51,624 nt of DNA from Shewanella sp. (GTDB taxonomy: Bacteria; Pseudomonadota; Gammaproteobacteria; Enterobacterales; Shewanellaceae). Positions 1 through 8,468 of this stretch are shown here, in pieces. The stretch is taken from NCBI RefSeq assembly GCF_013214165.1, contig NZ_JABSSM010000033.1, positions 1 through 51,624 of the forward strand, given 5' to 3'. The stretch's first letter is position 1. Every line of letters begins with the position of its first letter. Below the pieces are notes generated by a model. The model was not told the origin of the DNA. It did not search any database and was given only the letters and a program-made list of their open reading frames with translations. Both the position numbers and the translations under genes were made by a program.

Positions 1-870
1 GAGCTGGGTGGGAAGATGAATAACTTGGCTGTCATCCCGTGATGCGATAGTCAGCTCGGTGGAGATCCTGGGATTAATTTCAGTCTCTCCCTGAACCCCT
101 TTAAAAATGCCGACTCTAGCTTCGAGTGCAAAAGCTTGCTCGGCAGGATTGACAGCTATGCTATCAACACTGTCATTAAAAGAGCCATCCAGCAGGCTGG
201 CATCTAAACACGCATGGGCCATCAGCTTAGCGACCTTAACATGCATCTTATCCAGACCTGGATGAAAATAGCTGCGCAGGCTAACAGGAGCATTAGCAGG
301 ATTTGTGCAGCGAATGGCTATCTGGAACAAACTTCTTAAACCTAACTCTTGATGTAATTCGCGAAATTGCGCGACCAAGGGCGAGAAACTATCGGCATCG
401 ACATAACAAATGCCCACTGAATCTAATGCAGCCTGAGCCTCTTCTGGATTGCTCGCCCGAGGAATATTAAGTCCCTCAACATGAGCCGCAATATGCTTTC
501 TGTGACTGAGCGATCTAGGATCTCCGTGCAGTAGTACACGTTCACCTTGATTGGCCAGCACTTTTGCGGCGAGCAATAGCCAGGGCAATAATTCACGTTT
601 TCCAGCATAACAAGGCCAGTCGATGCTCACATCGAGATTTGACCACTCGGCGCTCATGGTTGATTTTATCCCTAAGGCCGCGCCAGCCACTTCCTCACCG
701 GTTTCTCCCCTGACCCGCATCAACATCAACGCCGCAGCGAGCTGCACCTGAGTGCCAATGCCGTCAGAGAAGCCTCTGATAAGAAAGTGCGCCTCACTGA
801 GCGTCAAAGCCCGGCAGCCTTTCTCACCTCGCCCTAATGCTTTTATCAATGCTTGATAGGCTTGCTTCAT
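1..870 (-). CDS. YbiB/TrpD2-like glycosyltransferase-family-3 protein (partial, C-terminus beyond window)
   Basis: An open frame runs from the ATG at 870 to the window edge without a stop, giving 290 codons; the 3' end is missing. An SD-like AAGAGG lies about 12 bases before the ATG. The protein opens MKQAYQALIKALGRGEKG and continues with a helical N-terminal domain resembling the anthranilate phosphoribosyltransferase fold. Its later segment RSYFHPGLDKMHVKVAKLM resembles the YbiB segment around SHPEYIGRVAKF. YbiB/TrpD2 proteins keep the TrpD fold but are thought to bind nucleic acid rather than make tryptophan intermediates. The gene follows cobA in the same direction after 112 bases, so co-transcription is likely. 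A true TrpD is less likely because I see no clear PRPP-binding glycine motif. The family call is fairly confident; the biological role is unknown. Confidence 0.72.
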   Translation of the reverse strand, partial: MKQAYQALIKALGRGEKGCRALTLSEAHFLIRGFSDGIGTQVQLAAALMLMRVRGETGEEVAGAALGIKSTMSAEWSNLDVSIDWPCYAGKRELLPWLLLAAKVLANQGERVLLHGDPRSLSHRKHIAAHVEGLNIPRASNPEEAQAALDSVGICYVDADSFSPLVAQFRELHQELGLRSLFQIAIRCTNPANAPVSLRSYFHPGLDKMHVKVAKLMAHACLDASLLDGSFNDSVDSIAVNPAEQAFALEARVGIFKGVQGETEINPRISTELTIASRDDSQVIHLPTQL

Positions 871-982
871 AGATATCACAGCCTCTTATTATTTTCATTT
901 AAAACAGAGTCATTGTCTCAACTGTTAATGAACATTAGTCTTCTTCATCACAATCAAACTCATGTTTTATCGGCAGAAGAAT

Positions 983-1852
983 CTAAGCAGATTCACTCAT
1001 ATCTTTATCACTGGAAATGACATTATTTTTGCTGCACTCAACTTGATTGATTAGCTGTGCAAGCGCTTGTCCCACAGCAACCACGTCACCCACTATCATC
1101 AAGGTCGGACCCGACACTTGGAGCTGACTGGCCACTTCGGCCATGGTCCCTAAGGTTGCAAAGCTGAGTTTTTGCTCGACTCTAGCCCCGTTACTGATAA
1201 ACACCATAGGCAGTGTGATACTTGCCCCCGCCGTTAACAGACCAAGGGCGATATCCGCCGCCTGCTCTTTACCCATATAAAATACTAGCGTCGACTGGGC
1301 AGTTAGCAGCGCCTGCCAAGCGACGCCAGTCTGGGAAGAATCATCGATGACAGTGCCAGTCACTAAGGTCACTGATCGTGCCACTCCTCTGTGAGTCAGG
1401 GGGATCCCAGCACTGGCGGCGCAGCCTAATGCGGCTGTGATACCGGGGACAAATTGACTCTTGATACCATGTTTAGCCAGATACATGGCCTCTTCACAAC
1501 CACGACCAAATACATTGGGATCGCCGCCTTTTAATCGTACGACCTTGAGTCCCCGCTTCGCACACGCCAGCAGCAGCTGGTTAATATCATCTTGCTTGGC
1601 ACTGGGCATGCCACATCTCTTGCCGGCAAAGTGCATCTCACACTCATTCGATGCCAGCTCAAGAATATCTTCACAGACCAAGCTGTCATAGATCAAAGCG
1701 TCCGCAGAGGAGATAAGACGGGCAGCTTTCAGCGTCAGTAGCTCAACATCACCGCAACCCGCACCAAGGATAGCCACTCTGTGCGAGGCAGAGATATCCC
1801 CGAGGTTTACATTGTTGCTATGTTTCAATTCAATAATATCGGCACTTTCCAT
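983..1852 (-). CDS. cobA: Uroporphyrinogen-III C-methyltransferase (SUMT)
   Basis: The enzyme transfers two methyl groups from S-adenosylmethionine to uroporphyrinogen III, giving precorrin-2 for siroheme (nitrite and sulfite reductases) or cobalamin. The 289-residue protein carries the N-terminal SUMT motif at about residues 30-40 as GAGCGDVELLT and the second signature VRLKGGDPNVFGRG at about 105-118, followed by VPGITAALGCAASAGIPLTHRG. The usual first motif is GAGPGDPELLT, so two prolines are replaced (C and V here). The length fits a stand-alone SUMT without the CysG dehydrogenase/ferrochelatase domain. The first roughly 25 residues are not part of the fold. A GGTGA element 6-7 bases before the ATG supports this start. 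It lies upstream of the YbiB-like gene, probably in one operon. In many Shewanella this pair sits beside nitrate/nitrite assimilation genes, which would lie outside the window. Confidence 0.92.
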   Translation of the reverse strand: MESADIIELKHSNNVNLGDISASHRVAILGAGCGDVELLTLKAARLISSADALIYDSLVCEDILELASNECEMHFAGKRCGMPSAKQDDINQLLLACAKRGLKVVRLKGGDPNVFGRGCEEAMYLAKHGIKSQFVPGITAALGCAASAGIPLTHRGVARSVTLVTGTVIDDSSQTGVAWQALLTAQSTLVFYMGKEQAADIALGLLTAGASITLPMVFISNGARVEQKLSFATLGTMAEVASQLQVSGPTLMIVGDVVAVGQALAQLINQVECSKNNVISSDKDMSESA

Positions 1853-2288
1853 CTCATATCACCCACTAATGTTCGCGATAAATATAAGATTGCAACCAAC
1901 GCGCCAAGATTCAACCAACTGATAATTAACAATAAAAAAATTAGCTGGTATTGTTTTTTGATAAAATGAGCAAAGAGAGTGCAATCAGTAGGTCGAAGCA
2001 GTAACAAGTTGCACCACTATGGGGCTCACGGATCACACGCAGGATGAGTCGAGGATGGGGTAGTGACTACGGCTTATTGGCACAGCTATACCTCAATGGC
2101 TTGCTATAGAGCAAAGACAAAAGTAGCCAAGGGTATTGCGCTATTTATACTGATGCTAGAGGTGTGTTCAGCGGCTAAAAGATTTTTATTTAGTGATTTA
2201 TTTAATGATTTATTTAATGATCTTAAAGGTTAGCCCTTAATTTTATAAAGGCTAATCTCAAATATTTTTTACTCTAGTAGCTGCGTAT
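1853..2288. other. Intergenic region with a 12-bp tandem repeat
   Basis: This 436-base gap holds the cobA promoter region and the downstream side of the MYG1-family gene. At 2194-2221 the unit TGATTTATTTAA occurs twice in tandem and then starts a third time. An imperfect stem (GGTTAGCCCTT against AAAGGCTAATC, 2228-2258) could act as a weak terminator for the minus-strand MYG1 gene, but it has mismatches and no clear U-run on that strand. A 60-codon minus frame (1825-2007) overlaps the cobA start and is not convincing. I see nothing else. Confidence 0.5.
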
Positions 2289-3161
2289 TTACTGCTCCGC
2301 GAGTGCAATGCTTGCCATCTTCATGGTACTTGCAAACGATTCTGCACCAGCAATAAACAAACCGTTATGACAAAACATCGCATCATCTATGCCTGTTGCT
2401 TTTTGAAGAGCTGCGCCGTTTAATCCTGCCCACGCTTTTGGTAGCGACTTTCTATCTTCGAATGAACCAAGTTCTGCTGGTACGGTTTGAACTCTCCATT
2501 GCCCTGACTGAGATGGATAAACAACATATAAAGCCGCTTCAGATAAGGCATGAACAGTTCTTTTCCAAGGTGTATATTTTTCTAATACAATCACTCTTGG
2601 ATCTTCAGCATCATCAATCGCTTTAGCCACAATCGCTTTTGCGCTAATACCACCGTTAGCCGAAGCAATAAAGCGTGTTAAAACCCGTGATGCAAAGTCT
2701 ACCGCTTCGTTAAAGCTAGCATCAAAGTCACCCTCTTCTTGCCAAGTTGGGTTAAACATGGAAATAGTGTGACTAAGACTAATACCTGTAGCAACACCAG
2801 TAACATAGCCGCAATCAATAGCATCGATGGTCGATACTAAACCCGCATCGACTGATGTCGCTAACTCTTGATCACCCTGACAAATTTCTAAGCCATATTT
2901 TTTCCAAATTAAGCCAAAAGATGAATACGGGATACCATCTTCACGCTCACCTGCTCCACCACGCTGATGATGATCAAAGCGGCCTGCGTCCGGATCATAC
3001 TCTCCACCGACATCAAGCACGACATCTGCTTTAGCAATAATGACAGCATTACGTGTCCGTACGAGATTAAAAGCCGGAAAAACACACTTAAGTGCTGCGA
3101 TACTGAAAACATCATCGGCATGAAAATTACCATCGTGGGTTACTATCGTTATATCATTCAT
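2289..3161 (-). CDS. MYG1 (UPF0160) family metal-dependent hydrolase
   Basis: The 290-residue protein opens MNDITIVTHDGNFHADDV and carries the family's metal-binding signatures: THDGxFHADDV at residues 8-18, DVGG at 50-53 and FDHHQR at 62-67. These resemble the DHH phosphoesterase superfamily, and human MYG1 acts as a 3'-5' RNA exonuclease; the bacterial substrate is not established. There is no signal peptide or membrane segment, so it should be cytoplasmic. The length is close to the family norm of about 290-340. It appears to be monocistronic, with large gaps on both sides. No strong SD precedes the ATG, but residues 5-18 match the family start, so the start is probably correct. Confidence 0.88.
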   Translation of the reverse strand: MNDITIVTHDGNFHADDVFSIAALKCVFPAFNLVRTRNAVIIAKADVVLDVGGEYDPDAGRFDHHQRGGAGEREDGIPYSSFGLIWKKYGLEICQGDQELATSVDAGLVSTIDAIDCGYVTGVATGISLSHTISMFNPTWQEEGDFDASFNEAVDFASRVLTRFIASANGGISAKAIVAKAIDDAEDPRVIVLEKYTPWKRTVHALSEAALYVVYPSQSGQWRVQTVPAELGSFEDRKSLPKAWAGLNGAALQKATGIDDAMFCHNGLFIAGAESFASTMKMASIALAEQ

Positions 3162-3316
3162 CAGTTTTTATCATTTTAGGAAGAAATTAAGAAGGGGCAG
3201 GTAAAAGATCTTACCACAAATTATAGACTGGATTCTATATTAACCCTGTCGACAACCGCTGATTATCGTTATCTTGCACGACACAGTTGTTATTACGACA
3301 TCCATTCTCCAAACGT

Positions 3317-3344
3317 AAAAATGGGAGCCTAAGCTCCCATTTTT
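3317..3344 (-). terminator. Intrinsic terminator after cctA
   Basis: Perfect 8-bp arms ATGGGAGC/GCTCCCAT around a CTAA loop are flanked by A4 on the left and T4 on the right, so the hairpin can work in both directions. It lies 48 bases past the cctA stop on the minus strand. Confidence 0.85.
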
Positions 3345-3391
3345 CAAGCACCTGATAACCAGATACTTTATTTAAACGCTTATTTCAGCTC

Positions 3392-3739
3392 TTATTTGAG
3401 AACTGACTCAGCAGTGCGGCCATCATCGTGGCAGCTATCACATGTTGGCGTGTCACCGACATTCATGTCATGGGGAGCATGACAATCGGCACACATCAAG
3501 TTGCCTTCATGTGGTTGGTGTACTGCATCCATCTCATCTAGTGTACCGTGACAGCTCTGGCACTGTTCAAACTCAAATGCGCCGTCAGCAGAAGGCTCGC
3601 CATCTTCATGACAGGCTTCACATCCATCCATCTCTACATGCATTTCTGCAAGTTCTTGTGGCTCAGCCATAGCTACTGGTGATAAAGCTAATGCTGCCAA
3701 AGCAGCACCGAATAATGCACTTAGTATTTTTTTGCTCAC
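3392..3739 (-). CDS. cctA: Small tetraheme cytochrome c (STC/CctA)
   Basis: This is a periplasmic electron shuttle that in Shewanella passes electrons from the quinol dehydrogenase CymA to terminal reductases. Four heme-binding CXXCH motifs are visible: CEACH, CQSCH, CADCH and CDSCH, with extra histidines (HVEMD, HQPHEG, PHDM) available as distal ligands. A Sec signal peptide ends at ...LALSPVAMA, leaving a mature protein of about 90 residues. An ATG lies two codons upstream (3745), but AGAGG then stands only 2 bases away. The GTG at 3739 has AGAGG at 8 bases and gives the family-typical start [11 protein letters not shown], so I chose the GTG (115 residues). It is monocistronic, with a perfect hairpin terminator downstream. 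A Fur-box-like sequence lies about 320 bases upstream. Confidence 0.95.
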   Translation of the reverse strand: MSKKILSALFGAALAALALSPVAMAEPQELAEMHVEMDGCEACHEDGEPSADGAFEFEQCQSCHGTLDEMDAVHQPHEGNLMCADCHAPHDMNVGDTPTCDSCHDDGRTAESVLK

Positions 3740-4058
3740 AATCATATCCTCTTATAATGACAGCATAGTGGCGTTTTATGAGTTAACCCCATCTTGCTCT
3801 CAACAGTCTTAGCACGACATTGCATAAAATAGCTAAGGAACTGCAAATACGCAACTTATCTTGGGCTTAGTATATTGCCAAAGCGAGTGTGAAACTGTGC
3901 GCTTAATCAAATTACTCTGTTAATAATGTACTGAATTCAGCAATATAGTAAGCCTCTACATGAATATTATGTGAAAGCAAATCAATACTGAGGTTTCACA
4001 ATAGTTAAAATTCAGCAATAAGACTGAATAACTACGCAATAAAACCTCATAAACTAAA

Positions 4059-4077
4059 GCTAATGATATTCATTATT
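4059..4077. promoter_or_regulatory. Fur-box-like palindrome upstream of cctA
   Basis: The 19-mer GCTAATGATATTCATTATT matches the Fur consensus GATAATGATAATCATTATC at 16 of 19 positions by eye. It is about 320 bases from the cctA start and lies beyond the htpX stop, so cctA is the only plausible target. The distance is long for classical repression, so either the cctA promoter is far upstream or the site is accidental in AT-rich DNA. Confidence 0.45.
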
Positions 4078-4210
4078 ATTCGAGTATTTACTTAGAATAA
4101 GATTTTTAGCGAGAATTGCATTTCCCATGTTCCGATGACAATAAAGTTAACATCTAGCTAAATGTGACAGCCACATAGAAATGGAGAATTGGCATAAACG
4201 TTCCCGTCAC

Positions 4211-4236
4211 AAAAACGGGAGCCTAGGCTCCCGTTT
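4211..4236 (-). terminator. Intrinsic terminator after htpX
   Basis: Arms AAACGGGAGC and GCTCCCGTTT surround a CTAG loop, with an A-run on the left that becomes a U-run on the minus strand. It starts 27 bases past the htpX stop. Confidence 0.88.
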
Positions 4237-4262
4237 GGTTTATAACGATTTCTGACTAGTGA

Positions 4263-5123
4263 CTAGCTTGCACGCAGAGCTGCGATACGCTTCTCTAGTG
4301 GCGGATGACTCATCATGAATTCAGACATAGACTTCTTACCATTGATCCCTAGTGCAGACATCTGTGCAGGCATGGCACCCGATGCAGGCCCTTGACGCAG
4401 ACGCTCAAGAGCTGCAATCATCTTGTCCTTACCCGCAAGTTTAGCCGCGCCTTGGTCGGCCTTGAACTCACGAATACGCGAGAAGTAGGCCACTATGATA
4501 GAGGCCAGAATACCGAATAACATGTCTAGGACAAACACCACGCCCATGTAAGCGAACATGCCCAAGCCTTCGCCTTCTTCATCATTGCTGGAAACGAAGT
4601 TATTGATGATGCCAGCAACGACACGGGCAGCGAAGATAACGAAGGTGTTAACCACACCTTGAATAAGAGTCAGTGTGACCATGTCGCCGTTTGCCACATG
4701 ACTCACTTCGTGGGCAAGCACACCTTCAATTTCATCTTGATTCATGCCATATAGCAGACCACTACTCACAGCAATAAGGGCTTTATCTTTACTGGGACCC
4801 GTCGCAAAAGCGTTAAGCTCTTCAGACTGATAGATAGCCACTTCCGGCATCTTGATACCGGCCTGCTTAGCCTGACGAGCGACAGTCTCGACTAACCAAC
4901 GCTCGGTATTATCACGAGGAGTGGTGATGACTTCACAGCCCATGGTCTTTTTGGCCATCCATTTAGAGATAGCGAGACTGAGAAAGGCGCCACCAAAACC
5001 AAAAATAGCAGCGAAAACGAGCAATCCGCCCATGGTAGATGTATTAACACCGAGTAGTGACATCACGATTGAGGCCACCAGTAAGATTGCCATGTTGGTC
5101 GCAATCAATAAAAAAATACGCAT
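4263..5123 (-). CDS. htpX: Heat-shock membrane zinc protease HtpX (M48)
   Basis: This inner-membrane M48 metalloprotease takes part in quality control of membrane proteins alongside FtsH. The 286 residues have two N-terminal hydrophobic segments (about 4-24 and 32-52), the zinc site HEVSH at 138-142, a second hydrophobic pair (about 150-172 and 190-213) and the third zinc ligand region REFKAD at about 218-223. Length and order match the family. AGGAG stands 8 bases before the ATG. It is a single-gene unit with its own terminator; a 619-base spacer separates it from the biotin operon. Confidence 0.96.
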   Translation of the reverse strand: MRIFLLIATNMAILLVASIVMSLLGVNTSTMGGLLVFAAIFGFGGAFLSLAISKWMAKKTMGCEVITTPRDNTERWLVETVARQAKQAGIKMPEVAIYQSEELNAFATGPSKDKALIAVSSGLLYGMNQDEIEGVLAHEVSHVANGDMVTLTLIQGVVNTFVIFAARVVAGIINNFVSSNDEEGEGLGMFAYMGVVFVLDMLFGILASIIVAYFSRIREFKADQGAAKLAGKDKMIAALERLRQGPASGAMPAQMSALGINGKKSMSEFMMSHPPLEKRIAALRAS

Positions 5124-5742
5124 AAAATAAGCTCCTGTTGGGTACTTGAGTACCTGATGTTGCGTTCTAAAGACATAATATGTCCGAATGGCGAGAATTC
5201 AAGGGGAGAATAGTAAAAAAATGTACATCTAAACAAATTCAATTCAATTCGGGATCACTTTAAACTCGCAAAATACTCATACCATTCCATATAAGTATCT
5301 GGTCAGTTCAGAGACTCTCAGCTTTTTCAATTCAAGGCGCATTGATGAGGAAATGGTTATTCCCTTTTAAGTCAATGTAACACTGAAGTGGAACGCTGAG
5401 AGCCTCACGCAATGCGGCCGATGTTTAAAGAAAAGGGCAAAGCCCTTTATGCTAGGTTGAATGTTCTCGATATACGACTCCATGGATGCAGGAGCTTGTT
5501 GCCGAGAATAACTATTAGCTTCAAACATTCGCCTTGCCTACAGCGCTTTGAACTCCCGCTGAATGATCAAATACTTACTCGGAATTGTATATCTATATAG
5601 GGAGCAGCAGTCTAGGAGGCTTACATTAAGCAAAGCTTAAATCCTAACTGCTATCTTAACTACAGCTGACAATAAGCGATAAAGTTAGTTAACCGGCAAC
5701 TGCCCTTCACTGATGACCTTAAATAAGGGTAAGCTAAGCGGT
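5124..5742. other. Intergenic region carrying a structured repeat
   Basis: This 619-base gap contains the htpX promoter region (left), a structured repeat-like element (about 5311-5590, listed separately) and about 150 bases before the bioD stop with no recognisable feature. A 62-codon plus frame at 5412-5600 lies wholly inside the element and looks non-coding. Confidence 0.5.
5311..5590. repeat. Candidate MITE-like / dispersed intergenic element
   Basis: The left part folds as nested inverted repeats: CTCTCAGC (5315-5322) with GCTGAGAG (5395-5402), CATTGA (5340-5345) with TCAATG (5372-5377), and GGAA (5349-5352) with TTCC (5360-5363). A further block of about 180 bases follows (an AAAGGGCAAAGCCCTTT palindrome near 5434-5450, then the segment to about 5590). 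The sequence style, with GCTGAGAG flanking CATTGA hairpins, resembles intergenic elements that I recall from Shewanella genomes. No second full copy exists in the window, so the dispersed nature is inferred. Confidence 0.5.
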
Positions 5743-6438
5743 CTATGAAACTAAGGCAGCCAGATTCAGATGTTCAGCGGCCGCTGCCGCAGTAGCTTCA
5801 CTGAGATAGGGCACCACGCCTAAACATGAAGAAGGCATGAGTTGGTGTAAGCTCGCCAGGTTCTCATCCAGGCAGCGGGTCTGTGGCTCCACGATATTAG
5901 CGACCCAGCCGGCGACGGTTAATCCATCGGCTATGATGGCTTCATATGTGAGCACAGCATGATTTAAACAGCCTAGTTTCACTCCCACGACCAAAATTAC
6001 CGGCACATCTAAGGCCTGCACCACCTCAGAGAGAAAGTGACCCTGCCCTAAAGGCAGACGCCAGCCCCCCGCCCCTTCGATAAGGCACACATCATTATCA
6101 TGTAGCTCTGCTGCAACGATACTTTGCTGTATTGGGGCCAGTATCGCAGCTGGGCTGATGTCCACTCCTGTCTGTGACGCTGCAATATGCGGCGCAATCG
6201 CGGGCAAGAATGAGATAGGATTTACCCGCTCATAATCCAACTTGATACTGGACTCTTCTATGAGTGCCAGCGCATCACTGTTTCTCAAGCCCTTCTCCGT
6301 CGGCTCACAACCCGAGGCGACAGGTTTAAGGCCTAAGGTACGGCCATAGGCTTGGCTTTGGCTCATTTTATACAAGAGCGCCGAAGTCACTAAGGTCTTA
6401 CCGCTATCTGTGTCAGTTCCGGTGACGAAATACTTCAT
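5743..6438 (-). CDS. bioD: Dethiobiotin synthetase
   Basis: BioD uses ATP and CO2 to close the ureido ring of 7,8-diaminopelargonic acid, giving dethiobiotin. The P-loop is visible at the N-terminus as GTDTDSGKT (residues 6-14), with the later signature EGAGGWRLPL. The frame stays open further upstream, to 6555, but that part overlaps bioC. The ATG at 6438 begins with the family start MKYFVTGTDTD and overlaps the bioC stop as ATGA, the usual sign of translational coupling. The protein is 231 residues, the usual size. It is the last gene of bioBFCD. Confidence 0.96.
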   Translation of the reverse strand: MKYFVTGTDTDSGKTLVTSALLYKMSQSQAYGRTLGLKPVASGCEPTEKGLRNSDALALIEESSIKLDYERVNPISFLPAIAPHIAASQTGVDISPAAILAPIQQSIVAAELHDNDVCLIEGAGGWRLPLGQGHFLSEVVQALDVPVILVVGVKLGCLNHAVLTYEAIIADGLTVAGWVANIVEPQTRCLDENLASLHQLMPSSCLGVVPYLSEATAAAAAEHLNLAALVS

Positions 6439-7244
6439 AGGTAAATCTCTTGATTGTGTTGCTGAGCTTTTACAGAAATAGTAGCAATCTGATAAGTCAG
6501 CGGCAGGCCTTGCGCAGTTCGGCTCAACTCTGCTATCGCCAATAACTTTTGCCAATCGCCTCTGCCACGGATTTCCTGGCTTGGCTTGGCCTTAATACTC
6601 CCATTGTCATTGTCATCGCCATGAATAGAGGCGCCGACGCCCTTAATGGAATAGAGTAAGGATTTCAAATCGGCAAAATAGACGCTAACCGCCGTCGTCT
6701 CAGCAGCAATAATCTGCCACTGTTCCCTATCGAAATGACTCAGGATCTCCTCCAGCGACCGAAATGCATTCACCCTAAAACCTAATTCTGCCAGCTCAGC
6801 TAAGCTGTCTTGGGCAACAATTGCCAGATGATATTCCCCCCCGGCTTTAAGCACCCGACCCGTCTCATTGAAACTGGTTGAAAGGTCGCCGCACCACTGC
6901 AGCGCGAGATTAGAATAGGCACTGTCAATCGAGTTATCAGGCAGAGGAATGGATTCGGCATTGGCGCAAATCGTCTGATAATCGGGGAAATCCAGCTTAA
7001 CCTGCTCGAGCATACCTTGAGCGATATCTAATGCTATCACCTGGTTGACCGATGAAAACTGACTGAAATCAGTCCCCGGCCCCGAACCTATGTCCAGCAT
7101 GACCCCTTGGGGAGTCATGGCGTCAAAAAGCTGCATGCTGGAGAGTTTCTGCACTCTGTCATGTTCATGGTAATGCTTTGCCGCAGCGGAAAATCGCTGA
7201 GCAACGGTTTGATCATTAACGCTTTGTGCTACCCTTTGATTCAC
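6435..7244 (-). CDS. bioC: Malonyl-ACP O-methyltransferase
   Basis: BioC methylates malonyl-ACP so that the fatty-acid machinery can build the pimeloyl chain of biotin. The 269-residue class I methyltransferase shows the SAM motif LDIGSGPGTDF at about residues 51-61 and the acidic motif VIALDIAQGML shortly after. The N-terminal stretch QTVAQRFSAAAKHYHEHDRVQ is typical of BioC. A central insert rich in Asp, Asn and Gly (DDNDNGSIKAK) is unusual but does not break the fold. It overlaps bioD by 4 bases. The partner esterase BioH is not in the window. Confidence 0.94.
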   Translation of the reverse strand: MNQRVAQSVNDQTVAQRFSAAAKHYHEHDRVQKLSSMQLFDAMTPQGVMLDIGSGPGTDFSQFSSVNQVIALDIAQGMLEQVKLDFPDYQTICANAESIPLPDNSIDSAYSNLALQWCGDLSTSFNETGRVLKAGGEYHLAIVAQDSLAELAELGFRVNAFRSLEEILSHFDREQWQIIAAETTAVSVYFADLKSLLYSIKGVGASIHGDDNDNGSIKAKPSQEIRGRGDWQKLLAIAELSRTAQGLPLTYQIATISVKAQQHNQEIYL

Positions 7245-7276
7245 GTCTTCGGGCTCCTTGCTATCACTATTTAAAA

Positions 7277-8425
7277 TTACCCTAAGCTGGTGCTCAGTCC
7301 ATCCACTAATCTATCGATATCATCACGAGTATGCATAGCAGTGATAGTCATTCGTAGTCGCGCTGAGCCTTTAGGCACTGTTGGAGGACGAATAGCCCCC
7401 ACCCAGAGCCCTAACTGCTTAAGCTTGTCGGCAACGAGCAAGGTGGTATCAACATCACCCAGTACCAAGGGCTGAATTGCAGTGCAAGAATCGGTCAACT
7501 TGATGTCGACCCGTTCACATTGCAGCCTAAAATAACCAATGTTATCACTGAGTCTTCGAGCCAGTGAGCTATCTGTATCAATCAAATCCACCGCGGCCAG
7601 CGCGACGCTGGCATTCACGGGAGAAATGGCAGTCGAGTAGATATACTCTCTGGCATTAGCGACCAGAAAATCGATCACCTGCTGACTGGCTAAGATGGCC
7701 GCGCCTTGACAGCCCAAAGCCTTACCGAAGGTCACCACCTGAATATCGGCAATCTTGGCATCGACTAACGGCGGCATCTGCACCCCAAAACCATGGGCAT
7801 CATCGACTATCAGACAGACATTATTCTGTTTACAGAGTCGAGACAGGGATGAGAGCGGTGCTATATCACCGTCCATGCTAAAAATACTTTCGGTTACTAA
7901 GGCGGTGGGAACTCGCAGCTTCATTATGCGCTCGGCGCTGGCGATATCGTTATGTAAGAATCGCTTCAACTGAGCCTGGCTATCTCTTAAGCCATCGATG
8001 ACTGAGGCATGCATCAGCTTATCTGCCATCACGGTATCGCTTGAGTCGAACAGGGTCTTCATCAAGGCCGTATTGGCACTGAAACCAGAGCAAAATAACA
8101 AGGCCGCCTGATGGCCGGTGATCTTGCACAGCCTCTGCTCCAATGCTAAATGTGCCTCGCTGTAACCTGTCACTAAAGGTGAAGATCCGCTGCCAGCGCC
8201 GTAACGTTTGGCACCATCGCACATGGCATCGATTAACTGAGATGAGCGAGATAAGCCAAGATAGTCATTACTGCTAAAATTCAGGTAATGCTTACCCTCT
8301 AACGTGAACGATAACGCGCCGTCACTGGGTAAGCTTGCTGAAATAGCATGCCTGCGCCGCAGCAAGCCTTGACTGGCAAGCTGGGCCTGAGCCTTTTCAA
8401 TCTTATCAAGCAGTGAAGTACTCAT
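7277..8425 (-). CDS. bioF: 8-amino-7-oxononanoate synthase
   Basis: BioF is a pyridoxal-phosphate enzyme that condenses pimeloyl-ACP with alanine. The 382 residues show the family landmarks: FSSNDYLGLS near residue 50, GSGSSPLVTGY near 97, the cofactor-binding DDAHGFG and the Schiff-base lysine in VVTFGKALGCQGAAI. It sits 32 bases before bioC and 43 bases after bioB in the same operon. Length and motif order are normal. Confidence 0.96.
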   Translation of the reverse strand: MSTSLLDKIEKAQAQLASQGLLRRRHAISASLPSDGALSFTLEGKHYLNFSSNDYLGLSRSSQLIDAMCDGAKRYGAGSGSSPLVTGYSEAHLALEQRLCKITGHQAALLFCSGFSANTALMKTLFDSSDTVMADKLMHASVIDGLRDSQAQLKRFLHNDIASAERIMKLRVPTALVTESIFSMDGDIAPLSSLSRLCKQNNVCLIVDDAHGFGVQMPPLVDAKIADIQVVTFGKALGCQGAAILASQQVIDFLVANAREYIYSTAISPVNASVALAAVDLIDTDSSLARRLSDNIGYFRLQCERVDIKLTDSCTAIQPLVLGDVDTTLLVADKLKQLGLWVGAIRPPTVPKGSARLRMTITAMHTRDDIDRLVDGLSTSLG

Positions 8426-8468
8426 CGCCCTTGCTCACTCGAGAGCCAATTTAGCACACTCATCAAAT

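Larger units (their letters stand above)
3740..4262. other. Long upstream region of cctA (no gene)
   Basis: About 520 AT-rich bases separate cctA from htpX, both on the minus strand. They hold a Fur-box-like palindrome (4059-4077) and the htpX terminator (4211-4236). A half-site TGTGA occurs near 3889 (with GTGAA also near 3970), but neither has a clean CRP or FNR dyad. I see no coding frame. Confidence 0.5.

Noticed and set aside
1825..2007. 60-codon minus frame with a hydrophobic stretch just upstream of cobA
   Set aside because: It overlaps the cobA start by 28 bases and has no SD; the hydrophobic run comes from AT-rich promoter DNA.
3885..3980. CRP or FNR site upstream of cctA
   Set aside because: Only half-sites (TGTGA near 3889, GTGAA near 3970) with no matching second half.
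5412..5600. 62-codon plus frame upstream of bioD
   Set aside because: It lies wholly within the structured repeat element and shows no start signal.
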